Origin: Rhodosalinus halophilus
Lineage (GTDB): Bacteria; Pseudomonadota; Alphaproteobacteria; Rhodobacterales; Rhodobacteraceae
Direction: 5' to 3'
NCBI RefSeq assembly: GCF_003298775.1
Contig: NZ_QNTQ01000011.1
Coordinates: 62,001-126,000, forward strand
Length of the DNA: 64,000 bases
Positions 26,788-36,388 of the stretch are shown piece by piece (position 1 is the first letter of the stretch; every line of letters starts with the position of its first letter). The translations under genes and the position numbers were made by a program. The notes beneath the pieces were generated by a model. It had not been told where the DNA came from and searched no databases. It worked only from the letters and a program-made list of their open reading frames with translations.

Positions 26788-27084
26788 ATGCGACACGCTC
26801 TGCTCGCGCAACTGGCGCAACTGATCGAAGTGGTCGATGCCATGCAGTCCGATCTCGGATTGTCTGATCTCTCGACCACTGAGCGCACGGTTCTGCTGGC
26901 CGTCTGCGCGACCGCGACGGACACCGACGAGGGGCTGATCGGCCGGACCGAGGCCGCGCGCGAGCATCCGATCGCGCGGAAGATGTCGCAACCGACCTTC
27001 CACCGCGCCCTCCGTCGCCTGATCCAGCGCGACCTGGTCTGCAAGTCGGACCGCGGCCCAGGGCACTATCGCATCAAGCTCTGA
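26788..27084 (+). CDS. Small winged-helix regulator (MarR-like)
   Basis: A 98-residue protein: an N-terminal helix (QLAQLIEVVDAMQSDLG), then a wHTH with LSTTERTVLLAVC, MSQPTFHRALRRLIQRDLVC (recognition helix) and a wing KSDRGPGHYRIKL. It is shorter than typical MarR and lacks a clear dimerisation helix at the C-terminus. GAGGG precedes ATG. It sits opposite to the rpsA/cmk operon and is followed by a membrane-protein gene 72 bases on; the pair looks like an insertion into an otherwise conserved array. Confidence 0.7.
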   Translation: MRHALLAQLAQLIEVVDAMQSDLGLSDLSTTERTVLLAVCATATDTDEGLIGRTEAAREHPIARKMSQPTFHRALRRLIQRDLVCKSDRGPGHYRIKL

Positions 27085-27156
27085 GGGTGGCCACGGCCAT
27101 CACACGGACGTTACAATTGCGTCGCGGCCAGTTCAGGGCCGCGCAGCGGAGTGCGC

Positions 27157-27708
27157 ATGGACCTGCTCGTCAAGACGGCCATCCACAGCATGGCGTTGCT
27201 GCTGGCTGCGCTGATCACGTGGCACGTCATCCAGCCGCTGCAACACTACGCGCTCGGCGCGTCCCTTGCTGGCACGCTCCTCTTCCTGCCTTTCGGGGTC
27301 AAGGTGATTTCCGCCTTTTTCGAGGGCTGGCGCAGCGTGCTCTTTCTGATGCCGGGTGCAATCGCCGCCAACGCCATGTTCTGGCAGCTTCCCTTCGACC
27401 AGGCGACGACCTGGCTCGCCATCGTCGCGAGCTACAGCATCGCACCAGCCTGCTTCTCCGTCGCGGACGTGATCCTGCGACAGGACCGGCGCGAGACGAA
27501 CGCGCATCTGAGCTGGCGGCTGATCATCCTGTGCGGGCTGGCTTCGTCCATCCTGGGCGCGCTGCTGCTCAACCTGATCCTCTCGCGCGCCTCCGCCCTT
27601 TTTGGACGCCTGGACGCATTTCTCTCCTTCGCCATCGGCGACTTTCTGGGCCTGATCGCCGTGCTGAGCGCCGTCACCCTCGCCGTGCGGCTCTGGCGGC
27701 TCCGGTAG
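27157..27708 (+). CDS. Polytopic membrane protein of unknown function
   Basis: A 183-residue protein with about six hydrophobic spans across its length and few loops, containing ITWHVIQPLQHYALG near the N-terminus and a conserved-looking SYSIAPACFSVADVILRQD centre. No family recognised. An in-frame GTG at 27151 is an alternative start; ATG 27157 is preferred. Likely co-expressed with the small regulator upstream. It converges on cmk with 16 bases between the stops. Confidence 0.65.
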   Translation: MDLLVKTAIHSMALLLAALITWHVIQPLQHYALGASLAGTLLFLPFGVKVISAFFEGWRSVLFLMPGAIAANAMFWQLPFDQATTWLAIVASYSIAPACFSVADVILRQDRRETNAHLSWRLIILCGLASSILGALLLNLILSRASALFGRLDAFLSFAIGDFLGLIAVLSAVTLAVRLWRLR

Positions 27709-27724
27709 CGGGCGCCAGCCCGGG

Positions 27725-28333
27725 TCAGGCGCCGGCGCGTTCGACGAGCGCGACGGCAGCCGCCACGGCCTCGTCGATGCCGATCCTCGTCGTGTCCAGC
27801 CGCACCGCGTCCTCGGCCGCCCGCATCGGCGCGTCGGACCGGCCAGCGTCGCGCGCGTCGCGGGCGCGGATATCCTCCAGCACCTCGTCGAGCGTGACCG
27901 CGTGCCCACCGGCCACCAGATCGCGCAGGCGCCGCTCGGCACGGACCTCGGCGTCCGCTGTCACGAAGATCTTCACCGGCGCCTCGGGACAGATCACGGT
28001 GCCGATGTCGCGGCCATCGAGCACGGCGCCACCCTCGCGCGCGGCGAAGGCGCGCTGGAAGTCGACGAGCGCCGCCCGCACCTCCGGGATCGCCGCGACC
28101 TTGGAGGCCGCCTGCGCGGCCTCCGGCCCCCGGAGCCCGTCCGCCTCGAGATCCTCGGCGCGCAAGGACTGCGCCGCCTCGATCGGATCTTCGCCGTCGA
28201 GCATCCGCCGGCCGACCGCGCGGTAGAGCAGCCCGGTATCGAGATACCCCAGCCCGAAATGCGCCGCCAGCGCCCGGCCGATCGTGCCCTTTCCGCTCGC
28301 CGCCGGACCGTCGATCGCGATTGTCAGCCCCAT
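27725..28333 (-). CDS. cmk: Cytidylate kinase
   Basis: A 202-residue P-loop kinase that phosphorylates CMP and dCMP. It has [17 protein letters not shown] (Walker A), [10 protein letters not shown] and [13 protein letters not shown], and a lid region with Arg pairs ([13 protein letters not shown]). It lies 12 bases after a small membrane-protein gene and aroA, the standard aroA-cmk-rpsA arrangement. Confidence 0.95.
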   Translation of the reverse strand: MGLTIAIDGPAASGKGTIGRALAAHFGLGYLDTGLLYRAVGRRMLDGEDPIEAAQSLRAEDLEADGLRGPEAAQAASKVAAIPEVRAALVDFQRAFAAREGGAVLDGRDIGTVICPEAPVKIFVTADAEVRAERRLRDLVAGGHAVTLDEVLEDIRARDARDAGRSDAPMRAAEDAVRLDTTRIGIDEAVAAAVALVERAGA

Positions 28334-28345
28334 GACCGCTCTCCC

Positions 28346-28825
28346 TCAGCGCCGCCGCCAGACCATCCAGACGAGCGCGACCGACATCGCCAGCAGCGCG
28401 AACTTGCCCTGCGTGACCGCGCTCGCGCCCTGCACCATGTCCGGCGTCAGGCCCTCCGGCCCCGCGGCGATCATCTCCCGCACGCGCGCGTTCTCCCACA
28501 GGTCGGCGAGACTGTAGACCAGGGGCAGCGGCGCCAGCCAGGGGCGGCCGAGCCGCCAGAGCAGCGCGCCCAGGAACGCGCCCAGAAGAAGCGGAAAGAC
28601 GGTGTCGAGCCTGGCGACCGGACCCGACCAGATGCGCCTGCCCTCCTCGGTCAGCGCCGCGAGATACGTGCGCGCGGCCGTCCCGTCGTACCCCATGATG
28701 CGAATATCGAAAGGCCACAGCCCACCGGCCTCGGGCAACAGCCGGAACACGCCGACCCAGAGCAGCGCTGCATAGACCGCGGCCGCGGCGAGCCCGAGCC
28801 CCCAGAGCGCGGCGCGCGGGATCAT
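28346..28825 (-). CDS. Membrane protein between aroA and cmk
   Basis: A 159-residue protein with about four spans (about 6-28, 72-95, 100-115 and 138-155) and polar loops containing [22 protein letters not shown]. No family assigned with certainty. Its ATG overlaps the aroA stop by 4 bases (ATGA), which indicates it is translated together with AroA and Cmk. Confidence 0.75.
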   Translation of the reverse strand: MIPRAALWGLGLAAAAVYAALLWVGVFRLLPEAGGLWPFDIRIMGYDGTAARTYLAALTEEGRRIWSGPVARLDTVFPLLLGAFLGALLWRLGRPWLAPLPLVYSLADLWENARVREMIAAGPEGLTPDMVQGASAVTQGKFALLAMSVALVWMVWRRR

Positions 28826-30180
28826 GCGGCCGAGGCCTCGGCCCCGATCTCCGCACCGAGCCCGCGCATCAGTTCCGGAAAACCGGGGAAGGAGGTCGCG
28901 ATCGGCCCCGCATCGTCCACCGTCACCGGCGCGCGCGCGGCCAGACCCAGCACGAGAAAGGACATGGCGATGCGGTGGTCGAGATGGCTGGCCACCGTGG
29001 CGCCGCCGGGCACGCCGCGCGCGCCGCGGCCGTGCACGATCCACCAGTCGTCGCCCTCCTCGACCTCGACGCCGCAGGCGCGCAGACCCGCGGCCATGGC
29101 GGCGATCCGGTCGCTCTCCTTCACGCGCAGCTCGCCCACGCCGCGCATCACCGTCGGTCCCTCGGCGCAGGCGGCGACCGCGGCGAGCACCGGGTATTCG
29201 TCGATCATCGACGCGGCGCGCCCGGCCGGCACCTCGACCCCGCGAAGCGCGGGCGAAAAGCGCGCGACCAGATCGGCCACAGGCTCTCCCCCTTCCTCCC
29301 GAGCCTCCTCGAAGGCGAGCTCCGCGCCCATCTCGCGCAGCGTCTCGTAGAGCCCGGCGCGGGTTGGGTTGAGGCCGATGCCCGGCACCCGGACCTCCGA
29401 GCCCTCCGCGATCAGCGCGGCGCAGACGGGAAAGGCCGCGCTCGACGGGTCGCGCGGGACGACCAGCGTCTGCGGGCGCAGTTCCGGCTGGCCCGTGAGC
29501 GTGACGACGCGCCCCTCCTCGGTGTCCGTCACCGTGACCTCCGCGCCGAAGCCGCCCAGCATCCGCTCGGTGTGATCGCGCGTCGCCTCGCGCTCGATCA
29601 CGACGGTCTGGCCGGGCGCGTTGAGGCCCGCCAGAAGCACGGCGGACTTCACCTGCGCGGAGGCCACGGGCAGCGCATAGCGCACCGGGACGGGATCGCG
29701 CGCGCCCAGCACCGTCATCGGGAGCCGCCCGCCCGCGCGGCCCAGCATCCGCGCGCCGAAGAGCGCGAGCGGATCGGTGACCCGCGCCATCGGGCGCTTC
29801 ACGAGGCTCGCGTCGCCGGTGAAGGTCGCGGCGATCGGCGTCGTCGCCATCGCTCCCATGATCAGCCGCACGCCCGTGCCCGAGTTGCCGCAGTCGATCA
29901 CGCGGTCGGGCTCGGCGAAGCCGCCGACCCCCACGCCCTGCACGCGCCAGCGGCCCGGTCCCTCGCGCACCGCTTCGGCGCCGAAGGCGCGCATCGCCTC
30001 GGCCGTGTCGAGCACGTCCTGCCCCTCGAGCAGCCCCTCGATCCGGGTCTCGCCCACGGCGAGTGCGCCGAGGATCAGCGCACGGTGGCTGACCGACTTG
30101 TCGCCGGGCACCTGCGCCACGCCTCGCAGCGGCGCGCCCGCGCGCGCGGTCATGGGCTGGGGCTCGCCTGTGGCGGACAT
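28822..30180 (-). CDS. aroA: 3-phosphoshikimate 1-carboxyvinyltransferase (EPSP synthase)
   Basis: A 452-residue enzyme of the shikimate pathway. The features [38 protein letters not shown] and [14 protein letters not shown] resemble the class II (CP4-like) group rather than the E. coli class. The PEP-site motif reads CGNSGTG, keeping Gly where CP4-type tolerant enzymes have Ala. The C-terminus has [20 protein letters not shown] and DHRIAMS. It heads the aroA-orf-cmk run. Confidence 0.95.
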   Translation of the reverse strand: MSATGEPQPMTARAGAPLRGVAQVPGDKSVSHRALILGALAVGETRIEGLLEGQDVLDTAEAMRAFGAEAVREGPGRWRVQGVGVGGFAEPDRVIDCGNSGTGVRLIMGAMATTPIAATFTGDASLVKRPMARVTDPLALFGARMLGRAGGRLPMTVLGARDPVPVRYALPVASAQVKSAVLLAGLNAPGQTVVIEREATRDHTERMLGGFGAEVTVTDTEEGRVVTLTGQPELRPQTLVVPRDPSSAAFPVCAALIAEGSEVRVPGIGLNPTRAGLYETLREMGAELAFEEAREEGGEPVADLVARFSPALRGVEVPAGRAASMIDEYPVLAAVAACAEGPTVMRGVGELRVKESDRIAAMAAGLRACGVEVEEGDDWWIVHGRGARGVPGGATVASHLDHRIAMSFLVLGLAARAPVTVDDAGPIATSFPGFPELMRGLGAEIGAEASAA

Positions 30181-30242
30181 GGCGCCTCCGTCGTGGTCGC
30201 GGCCTTCGATAGCCGAGGGCGCGAAGGGCGTCCAGCGAACAC

Positions 30243-30298
30243 GACTTTTCGTGCGAAAAGTCTTGGGAGCGGGGGCATCCGAAGATTCTTCGTACGAA
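30243..30298. repeat. Two short palindromes upstream of aroA
   Basis: 30243-30262 is an inverted repeat GACTTTTCG-TG-CGAAAAGTC. 30289-30298 is the perfect palindrome TTCGTACGAA within an A/T-rich patch. Both share a TTCG..CGAA core and lie in the 132-base gap between the aroA start and the trmB stop. They may be the trmB terminator, aroA operator sites, or a REP-like element. Confidence 0.5.
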
Positions 30299-30312
30299 AA
30301 AACTTCTTCGCG

Positions 30313-31023
30313 TCAGCGGCGACGGAAGGTGAGATAGTGCGGCCGCCGCCCTTCGCGCAGCGCCTTGCGCTCGTAGCGGGTGGGCAGCCAGTCGTCCCAG
30401 GGCTCGCGCCAGTCGGCGGGCCGTTGGGCCAGCCATTCGAAGCCGTGGCGCGGCACTTCCTCCAGCGTCTGCCGGACGTAGTCGGGGATGTCCGTGGCGA
30501 TCCGCAGCTCGGCGCCCGGCGCCATCGCCCGCGCGAGCGGCGCGAGATGCTCGGGGGTGACGAAACGCCGGCGGTGGTGCTTCTTCTTTGGCCAGGGATC
30601 GGGATAGAGCACGAAGGCCCGCGCGATGGACCCGGCGGGCAGCACGTCGAGCAGATCGCGCACGTCGCCGGCATGAATGCGCAGGTTGCTCACGGCCGCC
30701 TTGCGGATCTTGCCAAGCGCCGTCGCCACGCCGTTGACGAAGGGCTCGGCACCGATGATGCCCACTTCGGGGTGGCGCATGGCCTGGTGCACCATGTGCT
30801 CTCCCGCGCCGAAACCCACCTCGAGCCAGACGGGTCGCCCGCTGAAAAGCGCCGCCGGATCGAGCGGCTCGCGCCCGGGGTTCTCGTCCCGGCCGACCGG
30901 GCCGGGCGCGAGACGCGGCAGATCCTCCTCGAGCCAGCGGCGCTGATTGGGCTTGAGGGGCTTGCCGTGGATGCGCCCGTAGAAATTGCGCCAGGGCGCG
31001 CCGGTTGCATTCGTGTCGCTCAT
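30313..31023 (-). CDS. trmB: tRNA (guanine-N7-)-methyltransferase
   Basis: A 236-residue SAM-dependent enzyme making m7G46 in tRNAs. It has RNFYGRIHGKPL near the N-terminus, the SAM motif LEVGFGAGEHMVHQA, GAEPFVNGVA and the diagnostic FVLYPDPWPKKKHHRRRF. The C-terminus has TRYERKALREGR. The start at 31023 (MSDTNATGAPWRNFYG) is used. It follows nadE by 10 bases in a metK-nadE-trmB order. Confidence 0.95.
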   Translation of the reverse strand: MSDTNATGAPWRNFYGRIHGKPLKPNQRRWLEEDLPRLAPGPVGRDENPGREPLDPAALFSGRPVWLEVGFGAGEHMVHQAMRHPEVGIIGAEPFVNGVATALGKIRKAAVSNLRIHAGDVRDLLDVLPAGSIARAFVLYPDPWPKKKHHRRRFVTPEHLAPLARAMAPGAELRIATDIPDYVRQTLEEVPRHGFEWLAQRPADWREPWDDWLPTRYERKALREGRRPHYLTFRRR

Positions 31024-31033
31024 CGGCGGCGAT

Positions 31034-32080
31034 CTATCCGCCGCGGCGCACCGGCGCAACGGCCTCCCCGGCGTCGTCGATCCGCAACGGCGAACCGAAT
31101 CGCCCGCTCACCGGCGCCGGCTCATGCGGGGACTGCCGCTTCCACTCGGAGAGGGTCATTAGGTCACGGATATCCTCGGCCTCGTCGCGCGCGACACCGA
31201 GCGCTGCGATCTGCTCGGGGCCGTCGCCGCGGTCGAGGGCGTCCGCCACCAGGTCGATCACCGCATAGTCATGGCCGATCCCGAATTCGTCGGTGACGCC
31301 GCGCGCCATATCGGGCGAGGGGCGCTGCGCGCGCACCGACTCTGGCAGCTCCAGCGCCTCGGCGAGGTCGCGAACCTGCGTCTTGTAGAGCTCGGCCATC
31401 GGCATCAGCGGCAGATCGTCGATGCCGTCCTTCACGAACCACCCGACGCGGCACTCGGAGAGGTTCGCCGCGCCCACCAGCGTGAGCCCGCGCTCGCGCG
31501 CCATCTGCTCGAGCAGCGCGCGCCGGTGGATGTGCCTGTGCTGGAAGCTCTCGTCCACATGGCGCATCGAGAAATCGAAGATCAGCCGCTTGTACCATGG
31601 GCGCAGGCGTTCGCCGCCCCCGGCGCGCAGGGCGGACTTGAACGGGTTCTCGCGGCAGATCGTCCGGTAGAACCAGGTACTGGCGGGCGCGACCAGCGAC
31701 GAGAGCCGCAGAAGCTTCAGAAAGAGCGGCGCATAGACCCGCCGGGCCTGCATCGCGCGGGTAATGTCGGCGATCTCGAGCGAAATGCCGAGGCCCGCGG
31801 CGACATCCCGCGCATGTCGCGCGATGCGCGGGTCGCTGTCGCGGTCGCTCAAATACACGGCGAAGACCGCGTCAGGCCCGAGCGCACGCACCGCGAGGGC
31901 GGCGAGCACGCAGGAGTCGAGCCCGCCGCTGAGGCCGAGAAGGATTCCGCCGGAGCCCTGCCGCGCGCGTTGCGCCGTCAGCCAGTCACCGATCCCGGCG
32001 ATCGCACGCTCCGTGTCGATCCGCAGCCGAGCGTGCGCAAGGCGCGCGAGTTCCGTGGCATCTGCATCGCGCGGCGGCAT
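31034..32080 (-). CDS. nadE: NAD(+) synthase (NH3-dependent type)
   Basis: A 348-residue N-type ATP pyrophosphatase: GILLGLSGGLDSCVLAAL is the PP-loop, LVGAANLSECRVGWFVKDGIDDL the second conserved block, and AELYKTQVRDLAEALELPE the third. It would amidate deamido-NAD. It lacks the N-terminal nitrilase domain, so ammonia is the likely nitrogen donor. The middle (about 110-165) has an insertion relative to short NadE, so a related amidating ATPase is not excluded. Confidence 0.8.
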   Translation of the reverse strand: MPPRDADATELARLAHARLRIDTERAIAGIGDWLTAQRARQGSGGILLGLSGGLDSCVLAALAVRALGPDAVFAVYLSDRDSDPRIARHARDVAAGLGISLEIADITRAMQARRVYAPLFLKLLRLSSLVAPASTWFYRTICRENPFKSALRAGGGERLRPWYKRLIFDFSMRHVDESFQHRHIHRRALLEQMARERGLTLVGAANLSECRVGWFVKDGIDDLPLMPMAELYKTQVRDLAEALELPESVRAQRPSPDMARGVTDEFGIGHDYAVIDLVADALDRGDGPEQIAALGVARDEAEDIRDLMTLSEWKRQSPHEPAPVSGRFGSPLRIDDAGEAVAPVRRGG

Positions 32081-32158
32081 GGCACCCTCCCTGACTGGCT
32101 GCGAGATCTCCAGATCTCCAGTCTAGGGCGGACCCGCAGGCCGCTGCATTGACGGCCG

Positions 32159-33325
32159 TCACACGGCGTTCTTCAGCGCCTCTGCAAGATCCGTCCGCTC
32201 CCAGGAGAAGCCGCCGTCCGCCTCGGGCTCGCGCCCGAAATGCCCGTAGGCGGCCGTGCGCGCATAGATCGGGCGATTGAGCATCAGGTGCTCGCGGATG
32301 CCGCGGGGGCTCAGGTCCATGACCTTGGGGATGGCCTGCTCGATCGCCGCGTCGTCCACCTCTCCTGTCCCATGGGTGTCGACGTAGATGGACAGCGGCC
32401 GGGCCACGCCGATCGCGTAGGACAGCTGCAGCGTGCAGCGCCGGGCCAGCCCGGCGGCGACCACGTTCTTGGCGATGTAGCGCGCTGCATAGGCGGCCGA
32501 GCGGTCCACCTTGGTCGGATCCTTGCCCGAGAAGGCGCCGCCGCCGTGCGGCGCGGCTCCGCCGTAGGTGTCCACGATGATCTTGCGGCCGGTGAGGCCC
32601 GCGTCCCCGTCGGGGCCGCCGATCACGAAGGTTCCGGTCGGATTGATCCACCACTCGGTCTTGTCGGTGATCCACTGGGCCGGCAGCACCTCGCGGATGT
32701 AAGGCTCGACGATGGCGCGGATGTCGTCCGAGGTCTGGCCTTCGTGGGCATGCTGGGTGGAGAGCACGACCTGCAGCACCTCGGCCGGCTTGCCGTCCTC
32801 GTAGCGCATCGTCAGCTGGCTCTTGGCGTCGGGGCGAAGCTCGGGCTCCTTGCCCGACTTCCGCGCGTCCGCCAGCCGGCGCAGGATCTTGTGAGCATAC
32901 TGGATGGGCGCCGGCATCAGTTCGGGCGTCTCGTCCACGGCGTAGCCGAACATGATCCCCTGATCGCCCGCGCCGTCCCTGTCGACGCCCTGCGCGATGT
33001 GGGCGGATTGTTCGTGCAGGAAGTTCAGCACGTGGCAGGTGTTCCAGTGGAACTTCTCCTGCTCGTAGCCGATTTCCTTGATGCAGTCGCGGGCGATCTG
33101 GCCGAAGCGGCCCATGTAGTTCTTCAGCAGTTCGGGATCTGACAGCCCAACCTCGCCGCCGATCACCACGAGGCCGGTGGTCGCGAAGGTCTCGCAGGCG
33201 ACGCGGGCGTTGGGCTCTTCCGCCAGCAGGGTGTCCAGAATCGCGTCCGAAATCCGGTCGCAGACCTTGTCGGGGTGGCCCTCGGAGACGGATTCCGAGG
33301 TGAAGATGTAATTGCCGCGCGCCAT
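32159..33325 (-). CDS. metK: S-adenosylmethionine synthase
   Basis: A 388-residue enzyme making SAM from Met and ATP. It has [20 protein letters not shown] at the start, the [19 protein letters not shown] loop, [21 protein letters not shown] and [19 protein letters not shown]. The start at 33325 is set by the family N-terminus and a GGAG ribosome-binding site 8 bases upstream. That GGAG is part of the SAM/SAH riboswitch, so translation is probably shut off when SAM is plentiful. Confidence 0.97.
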   Translation of the reverse strand: MARGNYIFTSESVSEGHPDKVCDRISDAILDTLLAEEPNARVACETFATTGLVVIGGEVGLSDPELLKNYMGRFGQIARDCIKEIGYEQEKFHWNTCHVLNFLHEQSAHIAQGVDRDGAGDQGIMFGYAVDETPELMPAPIQYAHKILRRLADARKSGKEPELRPDAKSQLTMRYEDGKPAEVLQVVLSTQHAHEGQTSDDIRAIVEPYIREVLPAQWITDKTEWWINPTGTFVIGGPDGDAGLTGRKIIVDTYGGAAPHGGGAFSGKDPTKVDRSAAYAARYIAKNVVAAGLARRCTLQLSYAIGVARPLSIYVDTHGTGEVDDAAIEQAIPKVMDLSPRGIREHLMLNRPIYARTAAYGHFGREPEADGGFSWERTDLAEALKNAV

Positions 33326-33331
33326 GGGAGA

Positions 33332-33377
33332 TGCTCCATTGGGGTTGTCCCGCCACGCCAGGAAGCCGTTGTGACGG
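33332..33377 (-). promoter_or_regulatory. SAM/SAH riboswitch upstream of metK
   Basis: On the minus strand the leader reads CCGTCAC-AACGGCTTCCTGG-CGTGGCGG, then an unpaired linker and AATGGAGCA. The 7-bp P1-type stem CCGTCAC/GTGGCGG, the AACGGCTTCCTGG loop and the downstream TGGAGCA that pairs back into the loop match the SAM/SAH riboswitch known from Rhodobacterales metK leaders. The GGAG in the pseudoknot strand is the metK ribosome-binding site, so the switch acts on translation. Confidence 0.9.
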
Positions 33378-33423
33378 TCGTTTGTTACTGATGGACGGGG
33401 CGTAGTCGGCCCCCGGGGAAAGG

Positions 33424-34941
33424 TCAACGGCTTTCCGCCCCGCGCCGCAGCCAGCCCAGGCCCAGAAGCAACAGCACGGCGACCACGGCGGGCCAGCCAC
33501 CGGTGCGCGCGTAAAGCGTGGGCGACAGCGGCGCCGGGATCGGCGTGTCGACATAGCCCGCTTCGCCCAGCGGAATGGAGTCGAGCACCCGCCCATGCGC
33601 GTCGATCGCGGCGGAGACGCCGGTATTGGCCGCCCGGAGCACGGGCAGTCCCTGCTCGACGGCGCGCAGGCGCGCCTGCGCCAGATGCTGATACGGACCG
33701 GAGAAGGTGCCGAACCAGGCGTCGTTGGTCAGATGCAGCAGCATCGCGGGCCGCTCGGGTGCGCCGGCTGCGTCCTCGGGGAACACCGCCTCGTAGCAGA
33801 TGAGCGGCAGCCCCCGGCCCAGCGGGCCGAGATCGAGGGTGCGGGGGCCGGGGCCGGGGGTGTAGCCCGCGTCGGCCCGCGCGGCGAGGCCGGTTATCCC
33901 GAGACGCCGCCAGAACGCGGGAAAGGGCATGTACTCTCCGAAGGGCACCAGGTGATGCTTGTCGTAGACATCCTGCGCCTCGCCTTCCGGCCCGATCAGG
34001 ACGGCAGAGTTGTAGTAGCGACCGCCCTCGCTGCGCTGGATGCCCAGCACCACGGGCGCGCCGCCGGCCGCCTCGGCGATATGGGCGAGCGGCTCATCGG
34101 CGCGCTCGAGCAGGCCGGGCAGCGCCGTCTCGGGCCAGAGAACGAGATCCGGCTGCGGCGCGGCCATCGTGAAACTCACCTGCCGGGCGTAGAAGACGGG
34201 GATGTGATCGGGATCCCATTTGTCGCGCTGCGGGGCGTTGGGCTGGATCAGGCGCACGGTTTCGGGCCGCGGCTCGGGCAGCGGGCGCGCCTCGCGCGCG
34301 AGCCCCCCGGCCCAGAGCGCGGCCAGACCGCTTGCCAGAAGCGCCGCCCCGGCGACCCGCCGCCCCGCCGCCCAGAGCGCGACGGGCAGAAGCGCCAGCG
34401 CGAAGGTGACGAGGCCGAGCCCGTGCGGCCCGACCCAGGCCGCCCATTGCATGACCGGCGTGCCGATCCAGGCATGGGCCGGCATCGCCCAGGGAAAGCC
34501 GGTGAAGAGATGTGCGCGCGCGAGTTCCGCCAGCGCGAGCGCGGCGACGAGGCCGACCATCCCGAGCCGGAGCCGCGCGGCCGCCCAGCCGGCGGCCGCC
34601 CAGAAGAGCGCGAGGCCCATCGCCAGGAAGATCAGCGCGAAGGGCGCCATCCAGCCGTAGAGCTCCGGCTCGACGAAGAAGGGCTCCACGATCCAGTGCA
34701 GCGCGACCCCGAAATACCCGGTTGCGAAGAGGAAGGCCGTCATGGCGGCCGCACGCGCGGTTGGCGCCGCGCGCCAGAGCGCCGCGAACGCGGCCAGTCC
34801 GAGAAGGGTGAGCGGCCAGATTTCGAAGGGCGCGAGGCCGAGCGCGCCCGCGGCGCCCGCGCCTGCCGACGCCACGAGCCGGAGCACACCGGCCCGTCTC
34901 GGCAGCCCCGCCGTCAGCGCCGGCGCCGCGCCGTCAGGCAT
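33424..34941 (-). CDS. lnt: Apolipoprotein N-acyltransferase
   Basis: A 505-residue inner-membrane enzyme adding the third acyl chain to lipoproteins. About six N-terminal spans (15-200) precede a nitrilase-like periplasmic domain with catalytic Glu (LWPETALPG), Lys ([15 protein letters not shown]) and Cys ([11 protein letters not shown]), and one C-terminal span. Its start overlaps the corC-like stop by 8 bases. It lies upstream of metK with the riboswitch in between. Confidence 0.93.
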   Translation of the reverse strand: MPDGAAPALTAGLPRRAGVLRLVASAGAGAAGALGLAPFEIWPLTLLGLAAFAALWRAAPTARAAAMTAFLFATGYFGVALHWIVEPFFVEPELYGWMAPFALIFLAMGLALFWAAAGWAAARLRLGMVGLVAALALAELARAHLFTGFPWAMPAHAWIGTPVMQWAAWVGPHGLGLVTFALALLPVALWAAGRRVAGAALLASGLAALWAGGLAREARPLPEPRPETVRLIQPNAPQRDKWDPDHIPVFYARQVSFTMAAPQPDLVLWPETALPGLLERADEPLAHIAEAAGGAPVVLGIQRSEGGRYYNSAVLIGPEGEAQDVYDKHHLVPFGEYMPFPAFWRRLGITGLAARADAGYTPGPGPRTLDLGPLGRGLPLICYEAVFPEDAAGAPERPAMLLHLTNDAWFGTFSGPYQHLAQARLRAVEQGLPVLRAANTGVSAAIDAHGRVLDSIPLGEAGYVDTPIPAPLSPTLYARTGGWPAVVAVLLLLGLGWLRRGAESR

Positions 34942-35824
34942 CCGAGGGCGAGGGTACGCGGACCCGCAGGCGCTTGATCCGCCGCGGATCGGCGTCCACC
35001 ACCTCGAACTCGACGCCGGCGGGATGCTGCACCACTTCGCCGCGCGCCGGCACGCGCCCCGAAAGCATGAAGACCAGCCCGCCCAGGGTATCGACCTCTT
35101 CGGGGTCGATCTCCTCGGCCTCGGAGAGGCTGATGCCGAGCTCCTGCTCGAACTCCTCGACCGGCGTGCGCGCCTGCGCGAGGTAGCAGCCCGCCTTCTC
35201 GCGCACCCAGAGGCTGTCCTCGTCGGTGTCGTGCTCGTCCTCGATCTCGCCGACGACCTGTTCGATGAGATCCTCGATGGTCAAGAGGCCGTCCACGCCG
35301 CCGTATTCGTCGATGACCAGCGCCATGTGCCGCCGCTCGGTCTGCATCTTGGTGAGCAGCACGCCGATCGGCATCGAGGGCGGCACGTAGAGCAGCGGAC
35401 GCAGCAGCGCCTCGAGATCCACCGTCTGCCCGTCGCCGTTGAAGCCATGCCGCAGCGCGAAGTCCTTGAGATGGAGCATGCCCACGGGCGTATCCAGCGT
35501 GCCGTGATAGACCGGCAGGCGCGTGAGCCCGCTTTCTCGGAACACCTGCACCAGCTCGTCGCGGCTTATCGTGTCGGGGATCGCCACGATCTCGGCCTTG
35601 GGGATCGCCACGTCCTCAACCCGCAGGCGGCGGAGATTGATGAGCCCGTGTTTCTGGGGCCGTTCGGCGGGCGTGCCGTTGGCATGGGCCTCCGCCCCGT
35701 CCTCCTCGCCCGCAGCAGGGCTCAGGACATCGAGCAGGCGCCGCCAGAGCCCGCCGTCACCTTGGTGTGGGGAGTCCTCCCGCGCGCCCTGCGCCGCGCT
35801 AGAGGAGTCGTCGCTTCCGTCCAT
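34934..35824 (-). CDS. corC: CBS-domain CorC/HlyC-like protein
   Basis: A 296-residue cytosolic protein. After a low-complexity N-terminus (1-60) come two CBS domains (about 68-200: VEDVAIPKAEIVAIPD, GLTRLPVYHGTLD, VIDEYGGVDGLLTIEDLIEQ). A C-terminal CorC/HlyC transporter-associated domain follows (about 215-290: LAQARTPVEEFEQELGISL, DTLGGLVFMLSGRVPARGE). It has no membrane domain. The order phoH-ybeY-corC-lnt is widespread in Proteobacteria. Confidence 0.9.
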   Translation of the reverse strand: MDGSDDSSSAAQGAREDSPHQGDGGLWRRLLDVLSPAAGEEDGAEAHANGTPAERPQKHGLINLRRLRVEDVAIPKAEIVAIPDTISRDELVQVFRESGLTRLPVYHGTLDTPVGMLHLKDFALRHGFNGDGQTVDLEALLRPLLYVPPSMPIGVLLTKMQTERRHMALVIDEYGGVDGLLTIEDLIEQVVGEIEDEHDTDEDSLWVREKAGCYLAQARTPVEEFEQELGISLSEAEEIDPEEVDTLGGLVFMLSGRVPARGEVVQHPAGVEFEVVDADPRRIKRLRVRVPSPSDA

Positions 35825-35860
35825 TTCTCTCGTTCCAGATCGCGGCCTCGGGGCCGCCCG

Positions 35861-36388
35861 TCATGAATATGGGTCAGCCATACCCATTTTGCCAAGTATC
35901 TCGGTCTCGAGGCGTTCCATGCGTGTGGCATCGGCCTCGGTTTCGTGATCGTAGCCGAGAAGGTGCAACACGCCATGAACGACGAGATGCGTCGCGTGGT
36001 CCGCCAGCGGCTTTCCGCCGGTCGCGGCCTCGCGCGCGCAGGTGTCGTAGGCGATCGCGATGTCGCCCAGTTCGGGCGCATCCCCGGACGGCGGCTGAGG
36101 CGCCGCGCCGGGCCGCTCGGGCGAGAGATCCTCGGCGGGCCAGCTCAGCACGTTCGTGGGCGCGGGCTTGCCCCGGAACGTCGCGTTCAGCTCCGCGATG
36201 CGCGCATCGTCGCAGCCGAGGATCGCGACCTCCCATGCCGCCGGGTCGAGCCCCAGATGCGCGAGCGCCGCCGTCACCGCGCGCCCGGCCAGCCGCGGCA
36301 GCCCCGCCGCCTCCCAGCGGGGATCCTCGACGAGGACATCCACCCCCGACGCCGCCGCCTCCTCCGACTGCCCGGCCAAAGGCTCCAT
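35861..36388 (-). CDS. ybeY: Endoribonuclease YbeY
   Basis: A 175-residue metalloprotein for 16S rRNA 3' maturation and ribosome quality control. The metal-binding motif is H-x3-H-x5-H in HLVVHGVLHLLGYDH. NVLSWPAED and GDIAIAYDTCAREA are also typical. Its ATG shares one base with the phoH stop (TGATG), so translation is coupled. Confidence 0.95.
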   Translation of the reverse strand: MEPLAGQSEEAAASGVDVLVEDPRWEAAGLPRLAGRAVTAALAHLGLDPAAWEVAILGCDDARIAELNATFRGKPAPTNVLSWPAEDLSPERPGAAPQPPSGDAPELGDIAIAYDTCAREAATGGKPLADHATHLVVHGVLHLLGYDHETEADATRMERLETEILGKMGMADPYS

